Made by a program: the position numbers and the translations under genes
Notes under the pieces: generated by a model
Databases searched by the model: none
What the model was told of the DNA's origin: nothing
What the model saw: the letters and a program-made list of their open reading frames with translations, nothing else
In this document: positions 30,947 to 43,908 of the stretch, one piece after another
Position numbering within the stretch: the stretch's first letter is position 1
How the letters are laid out: each line of letters starts with the position of its first letter
Origin: Chaenocephalus aceratus
Taxonomy: Eukaryota > Chordata > Actinopteri > Perciformes > Channichthyidae
Reading direction: 5' to 3'
NCBI GenBank assembly: GCA_023974075.1
Contig: CM043797.1
Coordinates: 17,486,103-17,550,102, forward strand
Length of the DNA stretch: 64,000 nt

Positions 30947-33704
30947 AATGCTGCAACCAAAACTGTGGTAATTGATGATATCTGTCCAAATGACAGCGTT
31001 TCTAATGTAACCGGAAGAACGTGCACATCAGCTGGTCGCTCCAGCCACAGGTCCAACATGTCATCCATCTCGTCTGCATGTATCAAGGCGGAGGCTGAAG
31101 CGGCTGCTCTCAGTGCTATGGCGGCTATCCTCAAAGAAAAACATGCACTGGAGTGTGAAGAGCATAGCCTCGCAGCAGCCAGAAAGTGTGAAGAGGAGCA
31201 GATCAGACAACGCAAGGAGTGGCTTGAATTGCAAAGTGGAATTGCTGCCTATACAGCAAAGGCCAATGTGCTCAGGTACAGAGGATCTGAGGTTCAAAGC
31301 TCAAGGGCTGATTCAAATGGAATGAATTCATATCTAGACAGAGCCAAAAGGAAACTCTCTCTTACGGCCCCTACACACGGCGGCGTGCGTTACCGCTTGG
31401 CGGTGGGCGTGTCTTGAGCTTGGGGAATCAACGCGAGCAGCCCGACCAACAACCAACCACATGAATGTCCCGCCCCGGACATACAAAGCAAAGCGTTCAT
31501 GCTACTTCCATGCTGGCTAAATATACTGTCTATGCTTGCTAGCTGTCCATTCAAACGAAATACACTGGATATAAACTCCCCAAACAAGCGAAAACCTACC
31601 AGTTTCCCCCACTGTCTTTGCCACCTCCCCCCATGCCTGGCTCCTCCGGTTTGTATCCCTGTATGTTCCCTACCGCCACGATCATTTTCTCCTCCTTTTG
31701 TTGACATATGGGAAATAACTGCGGTCTGGCTCTCCCAACATACACCCGGTTTGATTGGCTACTGCTTGTACTGTCAGATTTACATACGAGGGATTTGATT
31801 GGCTGACGCCTCCGTCGAGGCGGCAAAAGTAGAACATTGCTTTACTTTTGCAGCGAGCACCTCGAGAGAAGCTACGCTTTGCTCCCGCAATGCAGTTCGG
31901 CGAATCGTGACGTCACCCCATTCAAAGTGAATGGGCAGACGCGTTGAAGCGGCAACGCACGCCGCCGTGTGTAGGGGCCGTTAGACCCTCTGCTACAGAA
32001 TTCATCCCACAAGGTTCAGAAGGTCAGTTCAACCCCTCACCAAAAGGGGGCAGCAGAGCGGTAGTGTCAGTGGAGACTCTGCACAACGATGCAAACTTGC
32101 AGTACCATAATCCTACAGAAGAGGATAAGAACTTTGCTCTGTCAATGGGTGCGCGCCCCAAAGATTAAAACCAGCAGTTGCATCATCCACCAGTAGGTGG
32201 CAGTAACACTCTATTGCCAATGGAGGCATTCACAGCCACAACAATACCAGAAGGAAATGGATCTAAAGCCGATGAACTCAATCCCACATCATCTCAAGTA
32301 TGTCAGCAGACATTCTCTGCCACACAAGTCACTCATGATCTTGACACACATTTGGTGCAGGAAACCAACCAACATACGGGTTCAGTGCAAAGTAACGTGA
32401 ATCAAGGCAACATTATCAACATCATGCAAAGGCAAAAGGATATCACAGCTCTGTTGGTGCAGCAACAGTTAACATTGTCACTGCCACCAAGAGAAATACC
32501 AACCTTTGATGGAGATCCTTTGGAGTATAGTGCATTCATACGAGCATTTGAACATGGAGTGGAAGCAAAGACTGCTACCAATGTTGATTGCCTATACTTT
32601 TTGGAATAATACACCAAGGGACAACCCAAAGAACTGGTTAAAAGCTGTCAACACATGCCACCCGACAGGGGATACCAAAGAGCAAAGACACTTTTGAGAG
32701 AACGCTTTGGAAATCAACAAATAATAGCCACTGCATACATGGAGCAAGCGCTTGGATGGACACCAGTGAAAGCAGAGGATGCTAAAGCTTTGCAAGCTTT
32801 TTCTTTGTTTCTCCGTGTTTGCTGCAATGCCATGGAGGACATAAGCTACATGTCAGAGATGAATATGCCAACTAACATGCGGGCGATGATCTTAAAGTTG
32901 CCCTATAAAATGAGGGAAAGATGGAGAAACCTTGCTTACGAGCTACAGGAGAGGCAACATCGTCAAGCAAGTTTCAGCGATATTGTCAAGTTTGTTGAGC
33001 GACAAGTATCTATTGCCTCTGATCCACTGTTTGGAAACATTCAAGACACGTCCATCTCTTCACCAAAATACATAAGTGGAAACAACATATCCCAGCCTCG
33101 CAGCCGCCAGAAAGGAAGCAGTTTTGCTACTTCCGTTGAAGCTGTCAATCGTGGAACTGCACCTGAAAAGCAAAAGGAGAATAGCCTACCGTATAGGCCA
33201 AGAAGGATATCTTGTCTGCTGTGTGAAGAGGATCACAAGTTGGAGACATGCTACAAAATGGAGAGGATGATGCACACAGAGAAAATTAGTTTTCTGAAAG
33301 AAAAGGGTGCATGTTTTGGTTGTTTAGCTGTTGGACACATGAGTAAGGACTGCAGCAGCCGCCTGTACTGCCAAGTGTGTGATTTAAAACATCCCACTAT
33401 CCTCCACATCCATTCACAGAGAAAGGAAGTCTCATCAGAGGACATACAGCACGAAACATCAACAGAGGATCACAAAGTTTCTACCAAAACATGTGACCAT
33501 ATTGGGGCTGGAGGACAGGAGTGTGCCTTGCCCATTGTGCCCATTCAGATCAAGGCTACAAAAGGCAGCACAGTGATACACACTTATGCCTTCCTAGATC
33601 CTGGTAGCACGGCCACCTTTTGCTCAGAGCGACTGATGAGGGAGCTTAAGATGACAGGAAGAAAATCCAAATTCCTGTTGAGAACAATGAATCAGGAAAA
33701 GCTT
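30947..33704 (+). pseudogene. BEL/Pao gag and aspartic protease region
   Basis: After the Polinton-like insertion, gag resumes with a coiled coil rich in Ala/Glu (KAEAEAAALSAMAAILKEKH). It is interrupted by the MITE and continues with PTFDGDPLEYSAFIRAFEH and LRERFGNQQIIATAYMEQAL, typical of the BEL/Pao gag domain. A nonsense codon TAA stands near 32607. Two CCHC-like knuckles follow (CLLCEEDHKLETC, CFGCLAVGHMSKDC). Then comes the retroviral-type protease with the active-site motif FLDPGSTATFC. The hAT insertion cuts the frame at 33705-33712. Confidence 0.8.
31365..31980. mobile_element. PIF/Harbinger-like MITE
   Basis: 616 bp with terminal inverted repeats of about 27 bp (tip CGGCCCCTACACACGGCGGC) and a 3-bp target duplication TTA at 31362-31364 and 31981-31983, the usual Harbinger signature. 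There is no transposase. It sits in the gag of the BEL/Pao element, and removing it restores the gag frame across the junction. Confidence 0.85.
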
Positions 33705-33712
33705 GTGGGTAG

Positions 33713-33797
33713 TAGGGATGGGAATTTGAAAGCAAATGTATATTCGAATATTCGACCCCCCAAAAAACGGTTAACCGGTTAACCGAAATGTACATAT

Positions 33798-33838
<41 letters not shown>

Positions 33839-34834
33839 AAATTGGGTAAAAAACTTTTTCCCGAATTTTTTTTTTTGACATTTTTTTTTTTACCCAATTT
33901 TTTTTCAAGAATTTTTTAGAAATACATACATGTTCAAATAAGTGTAGAAACCAAGTCGAATTTGTCAAATGTATTGAACTGGTGATCACAGTTTGACAGC
34001 TATAGGCCTACAGCTTTCATGTGTGGAGGCCATTCACAATCAGGCCAGCTGTAGAGAAGACCCTCTCAGCTGGAACGGAGGTTGCGGGTATAGCAAAGTA
34101 TAGCATGTATATAAGTTTAATTTGGCATAGTTTGACCTCTACATCGCACTCACTAACCTGGTCGAAGTATTTCCACACATTACTCCTTTTTGACGCCATG
34201 TCTGTTGTGTAGGACTCTTCTTAGAGTGTAAATAATTAAGGGACTATGACTGGTAAAATGTTGAATACCGGCAAAACTAAATCTCTCCAGTCAAAATGTC
34301 TATGCACTTTGCCGCCACACACGGTTGCCAAGCAGCGCTTATTGTTGTTTAGGCTGGCCACTCATGTGTCGCGAGTGTTGACAGGGGGCGGGGGAGCACG
34401 CTCAACTGTTAGCGCCGGAACCTCGCAACGGCTGCGGAGCTCATTTGCGCCACATTTGTGCCTAAGATGAGGTTTGAGTCTGCGTGATCTGCGTGTAGGC
34501 AGGGGTAGCAGCCATATCATTGGCTAGAACTAGCTATATCTGATGGATTTAGACATAAACGCGAGTGAAGTATAACCGGACACGAGAGAGAGAGAGAGAT
34601 CAGCACCTGCAGCTCTGCCTCCACCTAACACATTTAGCTATGGCATAGTCGTATATAAATACATTGAATTATTCAATTTGATAATATGTAATCAACTTAG
34701 GCATCACTCCCAAAAAAAAATTAATAAAACAAAATTTTTTTTATAAAAATATTCATAACTCATATTCGAATACATGAATAATTATTCGAATACCTGAATA
34801 ATTTCGAATATTCGATTAATCGTTCCCATCCCTA
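33713..34834 (-). mobile_element. hAT element, internal deletion derivative
   Basis: The ends are TAGGGATGGGAA and TTCCCATCCCTA, with an exact 8-bp target duplication GTGGGTAG at 33705-33712 and 34835-34842. Simple AT sequence and long T runs flank a short transposase remnant. It disrupts the BEL protease region. Confidence 0.88.
34017..34199 (-). pseudogene. hAT transposase remnant: start fused to dimerisation end
   Basis: Sixty codons start MASKRSNVWKYFDQV, like the beginning of a BED-finger hAT transposase. They run straight into ATSVPAERVFSTAG, the hallmark of the C-terminal hAT dimerisation region. Everything between, including the catalytic core, is missing. This is a natural deletion derivative and is non-functional. 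Confidence 0.75.
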
Positions 34835-34842
34835 GTGGGTAG

Positions 34843-36979
34843 TCACATCATTTCTGGGTTGGAGGTGGCTGCACTCAACAATAACAATTACTATGAGCTA
34901 CCTGATGTGTTCACACAAACTGTAATGCCTGTGACTCGTGACAACATTCCAAAACAGGAAGAGTTAAGTGCATGGCCCCACTTAAACTCTGTGAAACTTC
35001 CTGTCATTGACGCTGACGTGGAGCTGCATGGAGCTGCATGTCTCAACTCATGGAACCATGGGAGGTGGTGAACAGCAATGATGATGGACCTTATGCTGTT
35101 GGAACCCTGCTAGGGTGGGTTGTCAATGGACTGCTGAGAGGAGACTGCCAAATTGTAAACAGCTGTCCCACCATTGCAGTCAATCACATATCATTGACCA
35201 GCTTGGAGGAACTGCTGGTAAAGCAATACAACCACGACTTCAATGAGAGATCAGTTGACGAAAAGCCAGAAATGTCCAGAGAAGATGTTAAGATTTTGGA
35301 AATCTTGAAAAGTTCCGCCAACCTCACTGATGGACATTACAGTCTGAAACTACCTTTCAGAGAAGAGAAAGTTTCAATGCCAAACAATCGTCATGTTGCT
35401 GAGCTCTGTGTCTTAAAAGGAAAGTCAAGAAAAATGCAACATTTAACGAGGAGTATGTCAACTTTCTGGGCGCTGTCATACAAAAGGGCTATGCAGAAAG
35501 AGAGCCTGAACAGCAACTGGAAGACACAGAGGTCAAAGGTGAGGCGACAGTGAACGCCATCATTGTCAAGGATGGACAGACTACAACAAACCACATGATA
35601 ACCTACTTCTCATCATGGACAAGGCTGAAAACATCCGTTGCATGGCTTCTGCAGGTTAAAAGGACGTTGCAGATGTTGAGTAAAAAACGAAAGGATATAC
35701 AGGCATTTGCGTTAAGCAATGCACTTGATATGACTCACCATAAGAACACGGTTGAAAAGGAAATGCAAAGATTCAGAGCCACACTGGGCGGTCAAACCTT
35801 GTCCATGGATGATATTGACACAGCAGAGAGAGCCATCATTCAATTCTGTCAAATGAAAAGGTTTAATGACGAAATCACTTCATTGTCTGGAGTGAGCAAA
35901 CAGAGTCACATTTATCAACTTGATCCAGTGATAGACAATGGCCTTTTAAGAGTGGGAGGAAGGCTCAGCAAATCAGCAATGCCTAATGACGTGAAACACC
36001 CAGTCATTCTCTCTAAAGATCAACACATCTCCACTCTCATCTTACGCCACATTCACAAACAGCTTGGACATTGTGGAAGAAATCATCTGCTTTCTAGACT
36101 TCGGCAGAAGTATTGGATCACCAACAGCAATGCTTCTGCCAGGAAGATTATTTCTTCCGGCACTGTCTGTAGGCGTGATCGCGGAAAGCTGGGCGAACAA
36201 AAGATGGCAGATTTGCCAAAAGACAGACTTCAGCCTCACCTTCCACCATTCACGAATGTGGGTGTAGACTATTTTGGCCCATTTGAGGTGAAAGTAGGCC
36301 GCAGCCTCTGCAAACGGTACGGGGTTATCTTCACTTGCATGGCCAGCCGTGCAGTGCATCTGGAAATTGCCTACTCATTAGACACCAGCTCTTGCATAAA
36401 TGCCATACGAAGATTCATTTCTAGAAGAGGCCAAGTTTCATGCATCAGATCAGATAACGTAACTAACTTTGTGGGAGCAGAATGCGAACTGAGAGAAGCT
36501 CTGTGTGCTCTGGATCAGAAGAAAATTCAAAGTTCACTACTTCAGTCAGGAGTTAAGTGGAGCTTTAATACTCCTGCTGCATCACATCATGGAGGAGTAT
36601 GGGAGAGGATCATTCGTATGGTCAGAAAGGAAAACCTGCTCTACCTCCTGGACTGTTTGAGAGAGGCGACCTGTACACCAAACAACGTTGGAAGCAAGGT
36701 CAGTTCCTGGCAGATCTCTTTTGGCGCAGATGGATCCGGGAGTACTTGCCACTGTTACAGGAACGTCAATGGTGGACAAAGGAGAAGAGGAGTTTCGTCA
36801 CAGGAGACATCGTCATCATTGCAGACTCTACTGCTCCCCGTGGATCTTGGTTGCTAGGGAACATACTGCAGACCTTTCCTGACGCACATGGACTGGTGCG
36901 GTCTGTTAAAGTCCAGACAAAATGCAGTATACTGGAACGACCAGTCACCAAGATCTGTCTTCTCCAGGAAGCTGAATGA
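34843..36979 (+). pseudogene. BEL/Pao pol remnant: protease end, RT start, integrase, C-terminal domain
   Basis: The part 34843-35540 covers the protease-RT linker (LLGWVVNGLLRGDC) and the first residues of RT (EEYVNFLGAVIQKGYAERVP, in a shifted frame). RT and RNase H are then missing. From 35560 the integrase follows: zinc-binding HIHKQLGHCGRNHLL, core DYFGPF, SDN and GGVWERIIR giving a D,D,E triad. A second deletion near 36635 joins directly to the terminal BEL domain (LFERGDLYTKQRWKQGQFLA). Several frame changes occur. Non-functional. Confidence 0.8.
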
Positions 36980-37135
36980 ATAACTGACATAGATCCCTAT
37001 GTTCGGATTACTTTTTCCTTTTTGGGACCCTTTTTGACTGACAGTATGGACTGAGACACTCTCGTGCTCTTTATTAATAATTGACTCCACTAGTGTTTTG
37101 GTGTAATTGTCACTTTATTATACAGTCACAATTAG

Positions 37136-37565
<430 letters not shown>

Positions 37566-37570
37566 CCATT

Positions 37571-38582
37571 GTTGAGGTATACTAGAATACAGTGGCGAGC
37601 CGTGACTTTTATACCTAGGCCCTCTGACCCCCCTTCCCTCGAAAAAAAAGAAGAGATATTACGTCACAGCGGAATATCAAAACAGAGGCCCGGGGTGCAA
37701 AACGCATCAATGACAGCGACCCTCTACCACACAGAACAACACCATTTATATAAATACCTATCATGACAGGGCACCCACAGCCAAGTAACAATTACAAATG
37801 AATTAAGTCGGCACGGCGGCCCGCATTGAAAATGACGTAGGCCTACCTTTGATGATAAATCACTGAAACACAAAGTCCATCCTCCTGTCCTTTTGGATGA
37901 AGCACTTGCGGTTCATTCAGCTGATCCTTTGCCACTCCAGTTTATCATTGTAACTAAATCTTGAAAATGACTCGGTTAATAATTTCGCAACGATGTCATC
38001 ACTATCACTAAAGTGAGCCATCATGAACAAATTTATGCTAATTATAAATATATCGATCATAAATCTATCGATCATAAATCTATCGTTTAGATTTATGATT
38101 CGAAAATAATAAAAGTAGGGTAGACATGTGGATATTATCCGTCTGAACAAAACGTGCATTTATCTACCAGGTTCGTTTTCCACAGAACTTATTTCCAGCT
38201 ATTTTCCAAAATCCTATGGAGAAATCCCACTGCTTTCTGTCGAGGGAATCCGAGCGCGGCTTACTTCCGGGTGTTAGGACGCGTCACTGCACCACTTGCA
38301 TAGACCTCACAGCGGGCGGAACTTGTCATAAAGTCCGCGAAAAGAAAGCCCGCCCATTTAGAGGGAAGATATGATTGGTCAATTGTACTGTCATTTGACT
38401 CCCGTCTTCACATAACTCGCAGAGATGGCATTTAACCCTTCACATTCCAACAGAAACTGAACAGGCAGATTCGAAGGATTTATTTATTTGGAAATATTAT
38501 TTTACATACAATTAAATCAAGTTATTTTGGTAAAACTAATGACTCTGATTGAGCTAAGTATCGCTGGTGTTTTATTTTTAAT
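37571..38582. other. Unassigned repeat-like DNA between BEL/Pao and the L2 LINE
   Basis: After 20 bases of unit A (to about 37589), the sequence switches at CAGTGGCGAGCCGTGAC, which looks like a hAT 5' tip. No matching right end is found. Tandem ATAAATCTATCGATC units occur near 38055-38095. No gene is supported. Confidence 0.4.
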
Positions 38583-41538
38583 TTGTTTAGCTTTCTAGCC
38601 CCTCATCCTATAATCATGTGTATTTTCTCCATTCCTGTTCATGTGTCTTCTCGCAATTATCACTGGCCCCGTGTATCTCCTAATCGCTATAACCGGCCCG
38701 CTCTCGTCTATCCAACGTGCTCCTCTGAGATCCAGCATCTAGTTTCAGGCGGCCTGTGGAACTGCCAGTCAGCTGTTCCTAAGGCTGACTTCATCTCTGG
38801 CTACGCCTCCCTGCAGTCCCTGGATTTCCTTGCTCTCACTGAGACCTGGATTACTCCATACAACACATCCACCCCAGCATATTCCTTCTCCCATACACCC
38901 AGACCCACTGGCAGAGGAGGTGGCACTGGTCTCCTGCTCTCTCCCAAATGGAGCTTTTCCCTCTTCAAGCTACCTAACTTCACTCCTTCCACCTTTGAAT
39001 TCCATGCCGTCACAGTGACCCATCCTATACAACTAACCATTGTTGTTCTCTACCGTCCACCAGGCGCCTTGGGGGACTTCTTGGAGGAATTAGATCATCT
39101 CCTCTCACACATCCCTGAAATCGGCCCTCCCGCTGTACTTCTCGGAGACTTCAACCTCCTGATGGGGAAAATAGACGAACTAACATCTCTGCTAACCACC
39201 TTTGCTTTCTCACTGTCTCCATCCCCACCAACTCATAAAGCTGGCAATGTCCTTGATCTCATATTCTCAAGGAACTGCTCTACTTCTAACCTCTATGTAA
39301 ACCCGCTCCACACATCTGATCACTTCTTCATTTCATTCTCTCTACCCCTTTCCAAACATAACAAACTAATCTCTTCGCATCCTGCACTTGTCCGCCGTAA
39401 CCTCCGTTCCCTCTCCCCCTCTACTTTTGCCTCCTCGGTTCTCTCAGCCCTCCCTTCCTCTGACTCGTTCCAACTCCTGCCTCCAAACTCTGCTGCAGAA
39501 ACTCTCCTCTCTACTCTCTCTTCCTCTCTGGACTCTCTCTGTCCTCTCACATCTCGGCAGGCTCGTCAGTCTCCTCCTGCTCCCTGGCTAAATGACGCAC
39601 TGCGTGCTAATAGAACCGTCCTTCGGGCAGCAGAGCGGAAATGGTGGAAATCCAAACACCGCGAAGACCTCCTAACCTATCAGGCTCTCCTCTCCTCTTT
39701 CTCTTCTTCGATCTCTCAGGCAAAAAGCTCTTTCTTTCAAGACAAGATCCAATCTTCCTATTCCAATCCTAAAAAACTATTTTCCATCTTCTCCACCCTC
39801 TTGGACCCTCCCAAAGCCCCTCCCCCCTCCTCCCTTCTGTCAAGCGACTTTGTTAACTACTTTGAAAAAAAGGTTGACGATATTCGCTCGTCTTTTTCTG
39901 ACTCACCTTTACTCACTGCTGGATCACCTGACCGACGGTCAACCGGCACACTAACTACTTTTTCCCCTCTCTCGCCAAGTGAGATTCTTACCCTCGTTAC
40001 CTCTGCCCGCCCTACCACCTGTCCTCTGGACCCTATCCCTTCTAACCTCCTTCAGACTATCGCTCCTGATATTCTACCGTTTCTCACCCATTTCATCAAC
40101 ACTTCTCTAACTTCTGGTCACTTTCCAAACAGTCTCAAGGAGGCAAGAGTAACCCCTCTCCTAAAGAAACCCACTCTCAACCCGTCTGATGTTATAAACT
40201 ACAGGCCTGTCTCTCTCCTCCCGTTCCTGTCTAAAACACTTGAACGCGCTGTCTTTAAACAACTTTCCTGCTATCTCCATCAGAACAACCTTCTGGATCC
40301 GCACCAGTCTGGTTTCAAGGCAGGTCACTCCACAGAAACTGCCCTCCTTGCTGTCACTGAGGAACTGCACACTGCTAAAGCAGCCTCCCTCTCCTCTGTC
40401 ATCATCCTGTTGGACCTGTCTGCTGCATTCGACACGGTGAACCATCAGATCCTCCTTCGCACTCTCCAAGAACTTGGAGTGTCAGGCTCTGCACTTTCCC
40501 TCCTCACCTCATACCTCAAAGACCGCACCTACAGGGTTACTTGGAGAGGGTCCGAGTCCGACCCTTGTCAATTAACTACAGGGGTCCCTCAGGGCTCTGT
40601 TCTTGGTCCCCTCCTCTTCTCCCTACACAAACTCGCTCGGATCTGTCATTAGCCCGCATGGTTTTTCATACCACTGCTACGCTGACGACACCCAACTAAT
40701 GCTGTCCTTTCCCCGCTCAGAGACCCAGGTGGTCGCTCGCATCTCTGCTTGTTTAGCTGATATCTCTCAGTGGATGTCTGCTCATCACCTCAAGCTCAAC
40801 CTTGACAAGACTGAACTGCTTTTCCTTCCGGGAAAAGATTGTCCCACTCTTGACCTAACAATCAACATCGGCACCTCTATTGTTTCCCCGACTCAGACTG
40901 CAAGGAATCTAGGTGTGACCCTAGATAACAAACTGTCCTTCACTGCAAACATAGCTGCTACAACCCGCTGCTGCAGATACACGCTTTACAACATCAGGAA
41001 GATACGTCCCCAGCTGACCCAGAAAGCCACGCAGGTTCTGGTCCAGGCTCTCGTCATCTCACGCCTAGACTACTGCAACTCCCTCCTGGCCGGTCTACCT
41101 GCATGTGCCATCCGACCTCTGCAGCTAATCTAGAATGCAGCGGCTCGACTGGTCTTCAACATTCCTAAATTCTCCCACATCACGCCGCTCCTCCGCTCCC
41201 TCCACTGGCTTCCGGTAACTGCTAGAATCCACTTCAAGACAATGGTACTTGCGTACCATGCTGCGAATGGATCTGGCCCTTCCTACATCCAGGACATGGT
41301 TAAACCGTACACCCAAGCACGTGCACTCCGCTCTGCATCAACCAAACGGCTCGCTGCACCCTCGCTGCGAAGGGGACCCAAGTTCCCATCAGCAAAAACA
41401 CGTGGGTTTGCTATCCTGGCTCCAAAATGGTGGAATGAGCTCCCCATTGACATCAGGACAGCAGAAAGCCTGCACATCTTCCGGTGCAGACTGAGAACTC
41501 ATCTCTTTCGACTCCACTTCGAGCAATATAACTATTAA
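38583..41538 (+). pseudogene. L2 ORF2 (endonuclease and reverse transcriptase), broken
   Basis: Endonuclease motifs are LALTETWI, LLGDFNL and SDHFF. RT motifs are YRPVSLLPFLSKTLE, LLDLSAAFDTVNH (first catalytic Asp), GVPQGSVLGPLLF and, after a frameshift near 40620, YHCYADDTQL (catalytic DD). A CAG-to-TAG nonsense change stands at 41131. The C-terminal domain (WWNELPIDIR) follows to 41538. Two lesions in about 3 kb mean a fairly recent but dead copy. Confidence 0.85.
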
Positions 41539-41732
41539 CAAAGCACTTATATACTAATAAAGGACTGGCTTACCTAAAGCCAGTTGAGTAGCACTAACTG
41601 TTTTTGCTCTATGAAACCTGATGTACTTATATGATTCTGTTTTCTTCAAGTTTGTATGTTGTTGGTCGAACGCACTTATTGTAAGTCGCTTTGGATAAAA
41701 GCGTCAGCTAAATGTAATGTAATGTAATGTAA
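38583..41732 (+). mobile_element. L2-type LINE, 5'-truncated
   Basis: The LINE ends with GTAAGTCGCTTTGGATAAAA, then GCGTCAGCTAAATG and short ATGTA repeats, the tail shared by fish L2 elements and their SINE partners. The coding part covers endonuclease and reverse transcriptase. The junction to unit B follows directly at about 41733, and unit B sequence that should precede it is missing, so the insertion was accompanied by a deletion. Confidence 0.85.
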
Positions 41733-42882
41733 CCAAAATAAAGATTTAAAAAATGCATAAATAAATAAATGTTAAGGTAAAATAAGATATGAATGAACAA
41801 CACAAATAAAATAAATTACATTAATTTGTTATTGGCTATGGTAGGTTATTGGTTATGTTCACATACTTATTTGATTACATCCACTTGTCTAAGATGACAA
41901 CAGAGACTTTCGACCCAAACCCAGCTGTTGACTTGTGGATGCAAGCATCTAATCGCAGACTCAACCAGAGAGAAAGTAGTAGGCCTACATCATCAGCTAT
42001 GTCTGACAGAGAGGAAGACAGTGAGGAGAACAGTCAGGAGGGTAGTGATGCTTGTAGGATTACTGGTCGTGCTAATGTTGTCTTGTGTTCACCTCTGCAT
42101 GTGTGTTCAGTGTTCACCTCTGCATGTGTGTTCAGTGTTCACCTCTGCATGTGTGTTCAGTGCCGTTTGTCTGGCAAATAAAGTCAAGACCCCCTCAAAA
42201 GTTACGGTTTATTTCATTTTAAGGATGAGCACCAAGCAACATCTCCAGGTACTCCTTTGAGAACCAGGGTAAAAAAAGTTATGTGCACCCCTGCTTATAA
42301 GATCCTATTCTACTATACACTGTGTAATTTAACAATCATATTATATTATTAGATGCAAGCCAAACCATAACAATTAAATAAAGTAGTTTTTTCTGGGTTT
42401 ATAATTTTCTTTCTTTTTTATTAGCCACTTATAAATGCTTTCACAAACTCACTGCTTCAACAAATACTGCAACAGGATCCTATGTCCCCATGCACTGAAA
42501 TATGTTAATGACAAACATCATGGTGTATGACGATGGCATGTAAATAATGCATCTCTGGAGGAATCTGGCATGAATCAAAGAGATGTGAACTGGGCAAAAC
42601 ACTTCAGATAAGGGAAGAACATCTCAGATGTTGTTCATCATCAAGTGAACTGAAATCTGATGAACACATTCTTAGGTGAGGGGAGAGCTATTTTATTTTA
42701 AAGGTTATGTGTTTTGAATACAGTATAAATAGTATGTTCAAATGGGTGGATACCAAGGATATATATTTGTATATTTACAAATTTGAGGTTTTACTTTAAT
42801 TATCCAGCATTTACTTATTTACAGTACTCTGCTCTTTAGCTATGTTGTATTCTTATTCCTTTTCAATTGTCATTGTGTTTTT
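41733..42882. repeat. 5' flank of unit B receptor, with hAT-like coding remnant and 25-bp repeats
   Basis: It is nearly identical to 50719-51927. At 41894-42055 an open stretch reads FDPNPAVDLWMQASNRRLNQ followed by an acidic serine-rich part, resembling the linker of hAT/ZBED transposases; the unit C copy is at 50883-51036. Three perfect 25-bp units (GTTCACCTCTGCATGTGTGT...) lie at 42087-42161 and again at 51065-51139. The promoter of the receptor gene should be here; no TATA box is evident. Confidence 0.6.
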
Positions 42883-42978
42883 TTGAGGATGTCCTTTTTT
42901 TGTGTACACAGATTTAATGTTGTTTTTTTTTCTTACAGGTTTGCGAGAGAGGTTTGCTTAATAGTGTATATTTGCAGA

Positions 42979-43908
42979 ATGCATAATCTGACTGAATTAA
43001 CAGGCAATGCAACATCACACACAAGCCTCTCTGTGATCATCAAGGTGTGTGTGGTCATCCCTTTCTTCTGCATCTTCCTCTGTTGCATTGTTATCATGCT
43101 GCGCATCTTTGCAACTAACAGGCACTTCCTGGACACCTCCCGTTATATCCTGTTTGCCTACATGCTGATTAACGACACTCTCCAGCTCTTGTCCTCTGTG
43201 ATCCTTTTCCTCTTGGTCATGTGTCTGGTAACATTTCCTACTGTCTACTGTGTTCCTCTGCTGTTATTTTCCACTTCCACATTCATGAACACAACTTTAA
43301 TCCTGGCCACGATGTCACTGGAGCGCTATGTGGCGATCATCTACCCACTGCAGCGCCCAGCAGCCTGGCGCTCTGACCGTATCTGGATCATAATTCTATC
43401 CATTTGGTTTCTCAGCTTTATTTTCCCTATGATTGAATACTCTATTGGGGAAAGAGATCCTGCTGTGGATATCCTCTCCACACCTGTGCTCTGCAAAACC
43501 ATTTATATCAACTCATCTCCAATCCAGGCATTTTTCCGAGCTGCTGTTAATATTCTCTTCTTTGCAGTAGTATCTGTTGTTATCCTCTTTACATACATAA
43601 AAATCCTGCTGAAAACAAGAAAGATGAGACAGCATAAGGTTTCTGCCAGCAAAGCCAAGCACACTGTGCTGCTGCACGGCTTTCAGCTGCTCCTGTGTAT
43701 GTTGGCCTTCACTCTTCCCATCACTGAAAGTATCATGGCGCCACATGTCAGCTGGCCACCAGAGGATATCACCTTTTTTTATTATTTCTGTTTCATCCTT
43801 ATACCACGCTTTCTCAGCCCACTAATCTACGGCTTTAGAGATCAGACGCTCAGGGACTGCTTTGGGAAAACCTTTCTCTGCTGCTCAAACAAAGCCAACC
43901 CAGTGTAA
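42979..43908 (+). CDS. Odorant receptor, OR131-2-like type (unit B), 309 residues
   Basis: Seven-transmembrane receptor probably expressed in olfactory sensory neurons and coupled to a G protein. The N terminus (MHNLTELTGNATS) has two N-glycosylation sites. Helix 1 is near residues 14-40. DTSRYILFAYMLINDTLQLL marks loop 1 and helix 2. MSLERYVAIIYPLQ is the helix-3/loop-2 signature. KHTVLLHGFQLLLCM is helix 6 and PLIYGFRDQTLRDC is helix 7 and the start of the tail. The coding part is a single exon; a pyrimidine-rich CTTACAG acceptor at 42933-42939 suggests a 5' non-coding exon, and the ATG at 42979 is the first after it. It is intact. Family named from motif recognition of fish OR131-2-like receptors. 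Confidence 0.85.
   Translation: MHNLTELTGNATSHTSLSVIIKVCVVIPFFCIFLCCIVIMLRIFATNRHFLDTSRYILFAYMLINDTLQLLSSVILFLLVMCLVTFPTVYCVPLLLFSTSTFMNTTLILATMSLERYVAIIYPLQRPAAWRSDRIWIIILSIWFLSFIFPMIEYSIGERDPAVDILSTPVLCKTIYINSSPIQAFFRAAVNILFFAVVSVVILFTYIKILLKTRKMRQHKVSASKAKHTVLLHGFQLLLCMLAFTLPITESIMAPHVSWPPEDITFFYYFCFILIPRFLSPLIYGFRDQTLRDCFGKTFLCCSNKANPV

Noticed and set aside
31390..31798. Frames of about 100 codons on both strands in the BEL/Pao region
   Set aside because: They lie within the Harbinger MITE (31365-31980) and match no protein family.
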